The notes under the pieces: model-generated
What the model saw: the letters and a program-made list of their open reading frames with translations, nothing else
The model's database searches: none
Told to the model about the DNA's origin: nothing
Source: Rhodanobacter humi
Lineage (GTDB): Bacteria > Pseudomonadota > Gammaproteobacteria > Xanthomonadales > Rhodanobacteraceae
Length of the DNA: 64,000 nt
Assembly: GCF_041107455.1 (NCBI RefSeq)
Contig: NZ_JBGBPY010000001.1
Coordinates: 1,550,001 to 1,614,000, forward strand
Direction: 5' to 3'
Program-made: the position numbers and the translations under genes
In this document: piece by piece, positions 63,397 through 64,000 of the stretch
Position numbering within the stretch: position 1 is the stretch's first letter
How the letters are laid out: the number at the start of each line of letters is the position of its first letter

Positions 63397-64000
63397 ATGT
63401 CCGCCCCTGCCGCCGTCCCCGTCCGCCGCGCCCTGCTCAGCGTTTCCGACAAGAGCGGACTGATCGAGCTGGGCCGCCGCCTCGCCGCCAGGGGCGTGGA
63501 GCTGCTCTCCACCGGCGGCAGCGCGAAGGCGCTGCGCGAGGCCGGCATCGCGGTGCAGGATGTCAGCGAGCTCACCGGTTTCCCCGAGATCATGGACGGT
63601 CGCGTCAAGACCTTGCACCCCAAGGTGCACGGCGGCCTGCTCGGCCGGCGCGGCACCGACGACGCGGTGATGGCCGAGCTCGGCATCCAGCCGATCGACC
63701 TGCTGGTGCTGAACCTCTATCCGTTCGAGGCCACCGTCGCCAAGCCCGACTGCACGCTGGAACAGGCGATCGAGAACATCGACATCGGCGGCCCGGCGAT
63801 GCTGCGCTCGGCGGCGAAGAACTGGAACGACGTGGGCGTGCTCACCGATCCTGCGCAGTACGACGAGGCGCTGGCCGAGATCGAGCAACACGGCGGTTTG
63901 TCACGCGCGACCCGCTTCAAGCTGGCGGTCGCCGCGTTCAACAACGTGGCCAACTACGACGGCGCGATCAGCGACTACCTCTCCGGCCTCAAGCTCGACG
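63397..64000 (+). CDS. purH: AICAR transformylase/IMP cyclohydrolase (3' end cut by window edge)
   Basis: A bifunctional enzyme for the last two steps of IMP synthesis. About 201 residues are visible, covering the N-terminal IMP cyclohydrolase (MGS-like) domain: [64 protein letters not shown] and [17 protein letters not shown]. The transformylase domain lies beyond the edge. The ATG at 63397 follows a good -10 box. The position after fis matches related genomes. Confidence 0.96.
   Translation, partial: MSAPAAVPVRRALLSVSDKSGLIELGRRLAARGVELLSTGGSAKALREAGIAVQDVSELTGFPEIMDGRVKTLHPKVHGGLLGRRGTDDAVMAELGIQPIDLLVLNLYPFEATVAKPDCTLEQAIENIDIGGPAMLRSAAKNWNDVGVLTDPAQYDEALAEIEQHGGLSRATRFKLAVAAFNNVANYDGAISDYLSGLKLD

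Overview
The window is a high-GC (roughly two-thirds G+C) chromosomal segment of a gammaproteobacterium. The gene repertoire and order (mpl-adk-pfp, TetR-PCMT-tolC, waaA next to an LpxL-type acyltransferase, accB-accC-prmA-DUF3426-fis-purH, an Oar-like TonB receptor, a K+-independent H+-pyrophosphatase) point to the Xanthomonadales, most likely Rhodanobacteraceae (Rhodanobacter/Dyella-like). This is inferred from recognised protein families; no database search was run. Both edges cut genes: rsgA on the left and purH on the right. I see no rRNA, tRNA, prophage or transposase.

Layout. 1-7.1 kb: rsgA (partial), an AlaA-type aminotransferase, mpl, adk, PPi-dependent phosphofructokinase, a PEP mutase-family protein and a His-rich secreted protein. 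7.2-14 kb: hppA, an S9 peptidase, an ECF sigma factor and a GST. 14-24 kb: an HTH protein, an Oar-like TonB receptor, a MocR/PdxR regulator, a lower-GC small membrane-protein gene bracketed by integron-like heptamers, a prolyl 4-hydroxylase, soluble pyrophosphatase and an MDR oxidoreductase. 24-30 kb: a ferritin-like protein, lipA, a small-protein/CMD/cysteine-synthase operon, and thiC under a TPP riboswitch. 30-40 kb: TetR, PCMT-like and TolC, then an LPS core/lipid A cluster (waaA, LpxL-type acyltransferase, polysaccharide deacetylase, three glycosyltransferases, O-antigen ligase). 40-49 kb: YIP1 and YceI proteins, an ELM1-family protein, glnE and an LTA synthase-type sulfatase. 49.2-52.4 kb: a Type II restriction-modification island (HTH-Dcm methylase, unknown 91-aa protein, Vsr, MvaI/BcnI-type nuclease) whose second half is strikingly AT-richer. 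52.5-58 kb: groEL, groES with a CIRCE operator, cutA, dsbD and a TlpA-like thioredoxin. 58.4-64 kb: aroQ, accB, accC, prmA, a zinc-ribbon protein, fis and purH.

How the genes work together. Three genes form a pyrophosphate economy: pfp spends or makes PPi at the fructose-6-phosphate step, HppA turns PPi into a proton gradient, and Ppa removes it. The 32-40 kb block builds the outer-membrane lipopolysaccharide. The restriction island carries methylation, mismatch repair of its mutagenic by-product, and cleavage.

The most unusual sequence-level signals are a perfect 28-bp inverted repeat inserted in frame inside mpl, a dispersed two-hairpin repeat family with six copies at three sites, the cassette-like gene near 20.5-21.0 kb, a compositional break inside vsr, and a 33-bp tandem duplication at the 3' end of the O-antigen ligase gene.
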